In this document: positions 61,186-64,000 of the stretch, one piece after another
Layout: each line of letters opens with the position of its first letter
Position numbering within the stretch: position 1 is the first letter of the stretch
The notes under the pieces: model-generated
Told to the model about the DNA's origin: nothing
The model's database searches: none
What the model saw: the letters and a program-made list of their open reading frames with translations, nothing else
Made by a program: the position numbers and the translations under genes
Source: Glycomyces albidus
GTDB taxonomy: Bacteria > Actinomycetota > Actinomycetes > Mycobacteriales > Micromonosporaceae
Direction: 5' to 3'
NCBI RefSeq assembly: GCF_009451885.1
Contig: NZ_WIAO01000005.1
Span: 62,001 to 126,000 of the forward strand
DNA length: 64,000 nucleotides

Positions 61186-62273
61186 GCCGGGAGTTCACCT
61201 CACGCGTCATCTACTCCGCCGCGCACGTCGTCGCCGACCCCCTCGCGGACAACGGCCCCGGGCGCCCGGCCGCGGTCGACTGGGATGCCACCATCGCGTT
61301 CCGCCGCCACCTGTGGGACCTCGGCCTCGGGGTCGCCGACGCCATGGACACCGCCCAGCGCGGCATGGGCCTCGACTGGGAGGCCACCAAGCAGCTCATC
61401 CGCCGCTCGGCCGAGGCCGCCGGGCCGGACGACCTGCTCGCGTGCGGCGTCGGCACGGACCAGCTCGGCGCCGGCCCCGCGACGCTCGACGAGATCCGCG
61501 CGACCTACCTGGAGCAGCTCGCCGTCGTCGAGGACGCGGGCGCGGGAACGATCCTCATGTGCTCGCGCGCGCTCGCCGCGAGCGCGAAGGGCCCCGACGA
61601 GTACAAGGCGCTGTACGCCGAACTCCTCGGCGAGGTCAGCGGCAAGGCGATCCTGCACTGGCTCGGTCCGATGTTCGACCCGGCGCTCGAGGGCTACTGG
61701 GGCTCGTCGGACCTCGAGGAGGCCGCCGACACGTTCGTCGAGATCATCGCTGAGAACGCCTCCAAGGTGGACGGCATCAAGATGAGCCTGCTCGACGCCG
61801 AGGCCGAGATCGCCCTACGCCGCAGGCTCCCTGAAGGGGTCCGCTGCTACACCGGCGACGACTTCAACTACCCGCGCCTCATCGCCGGCGACGAGTTCGG
61901 CTACTCCGACGCGCTGCTGGGGATCTTCGACCCGCTGGCGCCGCTGGCCTCGCAGGCGGCCAAGCGCCTCGACGACGGCGACGTGGCCGGGTTCCACGCG
62001 ATCCTCGACCCGACGGTGCCGCTGGCGCGCAAGGTGTTCGAGGCGCCGACGTTCAACTACAAGACCGGCGTGGTGTTCCTGGCGTGGCTCTCGGGCTACC
62101 AGGACCACTTCAAGATGGTCGGGGGCCTCGAGTCGGCCCGGTCGATCGAGCACTTCGGGCAGATCGTCGACCTCGCGCTCGAAGTGCGGCTCTTCCCCGA
62201 CGAGAACCTCGCCATCGACCGGTTCAACGCCCTGCTCAAGACCGCGGGCCAGCCGCCGAGGACGCTCGCATGA
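61182..62273 (+). CDS. DUF993 family protein
   Basis: The 363-residue protein starts at GTG 61182 overlapping the oxidoreductase stop (GTGA). It matches the DUF993 family, whose fold is predicted to be a TIM barrel related to dihydrodipicolinate synthase/aldolase enzymes; the segment VDGIKMSLLDAE contains a Lys in a position suited to a Schiff base. An aldolase or lyase step in sugar catabolism is a reasonable inference. Its reaction is not known to me. Confidence 0.85.
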   Translation: MSREFTSRVIYSAAHVVADPLADNGPGRPAAVDWDATIAFRRHLWDLGLGVADAMDTAQRGMGLDWEATKQLIRRSAEAAGPDDLLACGVGTDQLGAGPATLDEIRATYLEQLAVVEDAGAGTILMCSRALAASAKGPDEYKALYAELLGEVSGKAILHWLGPMFDPALEGYWGSSDLEEAADTFVEIIAENASKVDGIKMSLLDAEAEIALRRRLPEGVRCYTGDDFNYPRLIAGDEFGYSDALLGIFDPLAPLASQAAKRLDDGDVAGFHAILDPTVPLARKVFEAPTFNYKTGVVFLAWLSGYQDHFKMVGGLESARSIEHFGQIVDLALEVRLFPDENLAIDRFNALLKTAGQPPRTLA

Positions 62274-63082
62274 GGGCCGCGGACCGCTTCTCGTTCAACC
62301 ATGCGACCGCGAAGTTCTGGGACCAGCGCGAAGCCGTCGAGGCGTGCGCGCGCGCCGGCGTCGGGATCGGGCTGTGGCGCGAACCGGTGCAGGAGATGGG
62401 ACTCGAGGCGAGCGCGAAGCTCGTGCAGGACGCGGGCGTGGCGGTGACGAGCCTGTGCCGGGGCGGCTTCTTCACCGACCCGACGCCGGCCGCGATCGAC
62501 GACAACCGGAGGGCGATCGACGAGGCGGCCGCGCTCGGTGCGCCCGCGCTCGTGCTCGTGTCGGGCGGGATCCCGGCGGGCGGCACCATCGACGGCGCCC
62601 GCGAAGGCGTCCAGGAGGCCCTGTCGGTCCTTGCGCCGTACGCGGGGGAGCGGGGCGTGACGCTGGCGATCGAGCCGCTGCACCCGATGTTCGCGAGCGA
62701 CCGGTGCGTCGTGACGACCATCGGCGAGGCGCTCGACCTGGCCGCGCCGTTCCCGGCCGAGCAGGTCGGCGTCGTGGTCGACACCTACCACATCTGGTGG
62801 GACCCCCAGGTGTGGCAAGGGATCGCGCGCGCCGGCCGGGAAGGCCGCATCGCGTCGTTCCAGTTCGCCGACTGGGTCACGCCGCTCCCGGCGGGCGTCC
62901 TCACCGGGCGCGGCCAGCTCGGCGACGGCTGCATCGACTTCAAGCGGTACCTCGCCGAGGTCGACGCGGCGGGCTTCACCGGCCCGATCGAGGTCGAGCT
63001 GTTCAACGACGCGCTGTGGGCCCGGCCGGGCGCCGAGGTGCTCGCGGAGACCAAGGCCGCGTTCGAACGCGTCGTGTCCTGA
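62270..63082 (+). CDS. Sugar phosphate isomerase/epimerase (xylose isomerase-like TIM barrel)
   Basis: The 270-residue protein overlaps the DUF993 gene by ATGA. It is an AP-endonuclease-2/xylose-isomerase-like TIM barrel with metal ligands in IEPLHP (Glu), VVVDTYHIWW (Asp, His) and the C-terminal VELFND (Glu). Similar proteins interconvert keto- and aldose-type sugars or inosose derivatives (IolE, IolH and IolI-like). It should handle the product or precursor of the oxidoreductase in the same operon. Confidence 0.92.
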   Translation: MRAADRFSFNHATAKFWDQREAVEACARAGVGIGLWREPVQEMGLEASAKLVQDAGVAVTSLCRGGFFTDPTPAAIDDNRRAIDEAAALGAPALVLVSGGIPAGGTIDGAREGVQEALSVLAPYAGERGVTLAIEPLHPMFASDRCVVTTIGEALDLAAPFPAEQVGVVVDTYHIWWDPQVWQGIARAGREGRIASFQFADWVTPLPAGVLTGRGQLGDGCIDFKRYLAEVDAAGFTGPIEVELFNDALWARPGAEVLAETKAAFERVVS

Positions 63083-63408
63083 CGTCCGGAGACGAGAAAC
63101 AGGGCCGCCCGGACGGGCGGCCCTGTGTTCGCTGTACGGGCTGGTAAGGCGATCTCGCCGGTCTTGATGGCGGCGATCAGGCCGGTCCAGGTCGCGGTGT
63201 CCACAAGGAGGTGCGGGAAGTCGCCCTCGGTGGGCAGCTTCGAGTCCCGGACCGCGACCGTGGAGGCCACCGGGGCGACCTCGATGCAGTTGCCGTTCCC
63301 ACCGCTCCGGCTGGACTTGCGCCACGGCGCATCGTGGACGCACGCGACCTCGACGCAGTTGCCTGTGCCGCTGCGGCTGGATTTGCGCCATTGAAGTGAA
63401 GGAATCAT
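62785..63408 (-). CDS. DUF397 protein; 3' end unresolved
   Basis: The ATG at 63408 has GAGGGTGC upstream on the minus strand. The first 90 residues contain two copies of the DUF397 signature: WRKSSRSGTGNCVEVA at about residues 7-22 and WRKSSRSGGNGNCIEVA at about 29-45, then VAVRDSK and the usual ending IAAIKTGEIALP near residue 89. Normal DUF397 proteins stop about there (near 63140). Here no stop occurs until 62785, so the formal product runs through the terminator and antisense into the isomerase gene. The real C-terminus is therefore uncertain. Such proteins pair with HTH/DUF5753 regulators like that at 63441. Confidence 0.7.
   Translation of the reverse strand: MIPSLQWRKSSRSGTGNCVEVACVHDAPWRKSSRSGGNGNCIEVAPVASTVAVRDSKLPTEGDFPHLLVDTATWTGLIAAIKTGEIALPARTANTGPPVRAALFLVSGRQDTTRSNAALVSASTSAPGRAHSASLNSSTSIGPVKPAASTSARYRLKSMQPSPSWPRPVRTPAGSGVTQSANWNDAMRPSRPARAIPCHTWGSHQMW
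63099..63128. terminator. Terminator of the carbohydrate operon
   Basis: A perfect 12-bp stem (ACAGGGCCGCCC / GGGCGGCCCTGT) with a 4-base loop, preceded by GAAA and followed by GTT, lies 16 bases after the isomerase stop. It also lies within the formal reading frame of the convergent DUF397 gene. Confidence 0.85.
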
Positions 63409-63440
63409 GTCAGCACCCTCAAATCTTCCTCGGTTGATTC

Positions 63441-64000
63441 TCAGCCGATGGTACTGATCAGCACGCGGATGCGGTCCAGTGACTCCTCGGGGGAAAGGGA
63501 GAGCTTGCGAAGTCTGGAGTGAACGTCCTGGTAGGCGGTGAAGTGCTCGGGTTCCTCCAGAACCTGTCCGCGGGTGAAGTTGTCGAGGTAGACGATCGGC
63601 TCGTCGAGGGCGTCGGGGAACTTGATGACCATGAACGGGCCGGTCATCGCGGCGTGGCCGCCGGCGGCGAACGGCAGGACCTGGATGGAGACGTTCGGCA
63701 GCTCGAACAGCCCGGCCAAGTGCTCGAGCTGGGCGCGGAACTGCGCGGCGGTGCCGACGGGCCGCAGGAGCACGGCCTCGTTGAGGACGGCGGTGACCTC
63801 GACCGGGTCGGCGCGGGTGAGGATCTCCTGGCGGCGCAGGCGGGCGGCGACCTTCGGTTCGATGTCGCTGTCCTGAGTGGTCAGACGGAAGATCTCGCGG
63901 GCGTAGTCGGCGGTCTGGAACAGGCCGGGGACGATCTCCGACTCGTAGGTGGCGATCGAGGCGGCCTCCTCCTCGAGTCCGACGTAGAACCCGAACCAGT
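63441..64000 (-). CDS. HTH/DUF5753 family regulator, C-terminal part (5' end off window)
   Basis: The minus-strand frame is open to the window edge; the visible 186 residues are a DUF5753 domain: WFGFYVGLEEEA, ESEIVPGLFQTADYA, LRRQEIL, then FELPNVSIQVLPF and LDNFTRGQV. An N-terminal XRE helix-turn-helix is expected beyond the edge. The protein is a DNA-binding regulator of the actinobacterial type whose gene is followed by a DUF397 gene; in Streptomyces such pairs affect development and antibiotic production. Confidence 0.92.
   Translation of the reverse strand, partial: WFGFYVGLEEEAASIATYESEIVPGLFQTADYAREIFRLTTQDSDIEPKVAARLRRQEILTRADPVEVTAVLNEAVLLRPVGTAAQFRAQLEHLAGLFELPNVSIQVLPFAAGGHAAMTGPFMVIKFPDALDEPIVYLDNFTRGQVLEEPEHFTAYQDVHSRLRKLSLSPEESLDRIRVLISTIG

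Overview
The window is high-GC chromosomal DNA from an actinobacterium, most likely a mycelial or developmentally complex one. This rests on a complete conservon (cvnA-D) with a GAF gene, a GlxR/Crp-type regulator, the nth-TlpA-Nudix-marP operon order known from Mycobacterium tuberculosis, a mycosin-like protease, two thioester/LPXTG surface proteins, a DUF397 plus HTH/DUF5753 pair, and a tRNA-Leu(UAA) that could act like Streptomyces bldA. I cannot fix the genus from the sequence. I saw no prophage, insertion sequence, CRISPR array or rRNA.

Layout. 1-10230: three paralogous family-5 substrate-binding lipoproteins, the first two each followed by a hairpin, then a DppBCDF-type oligopeptide permease. 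9693-12311(-): DUF222/HNH nuclease with an unresolved 3' end. 12681: tRNA-Leu(UAA). 13178-16958: conservon signalling operon. 17027-21589: acyl-CoA dehydrogenase, secreted 5'-nucleotidase, Bax-inhibitor-1-like membrane protein and a small hypothetical. 21197-26240: FUSC-family protein divergent from guaA, then a tandem Nudix protein. 26289-30374: phosphatidylserine decarboxylase fusion and two thioester-domain surface proteins. 30416-30895: an attenuator with a Phe/Tyr-rich leader peptide in front of chorismate mutase. 30951-35078: PcrA helicase, M23 peptidase and heme oxygenase-DUF2470 under an apparent iron box. 35350-38194: a small secreted acidic repeat protein and a GGDEF/EAL protein.

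38292-41219: tRNA-Thr, tRNA-Met, rpmG, two MaoC-type dehydratase subunits, 3-hydroxyacyl-CoA dehydrogenase and cobalamin adenosyltransferase. 41320-45994: YtfQRT/YjfF-like sugar ABC transporter. 46129-48881: ABC-2 exporter with a small HTH regulator, then an RHH/PIN toxin-antitoxin pair. 48976-52081: PhoD phosphatase behind a PHO-box-like repeat, DUF2550, a short orphan ATP synthase epsilon and Crp. 52386-56886(-): marP operon and mycosin-like protease. 57076-59852: SseB-type protein and a small partner. 59940-63082: a three-gene carbohydrate operon (Gfo/Idh/MocA, DUF993, TIM-barrel isomerase) with two LacI-type operators around its promoter. 62785-64000(-): DUF397 and HTH/DUF5753 genes.

Regulatory signals are unusually readable. 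Several genes show a TANNNT-like hexamer 6-8 bases before the start codon, the layout expected for leaderless mRNAs. The most striking signal is the leaderless leader peptide with five consecutive Phe/Tyr codons, followed by a strong terminator, upstream of the chorismate mutase gene.
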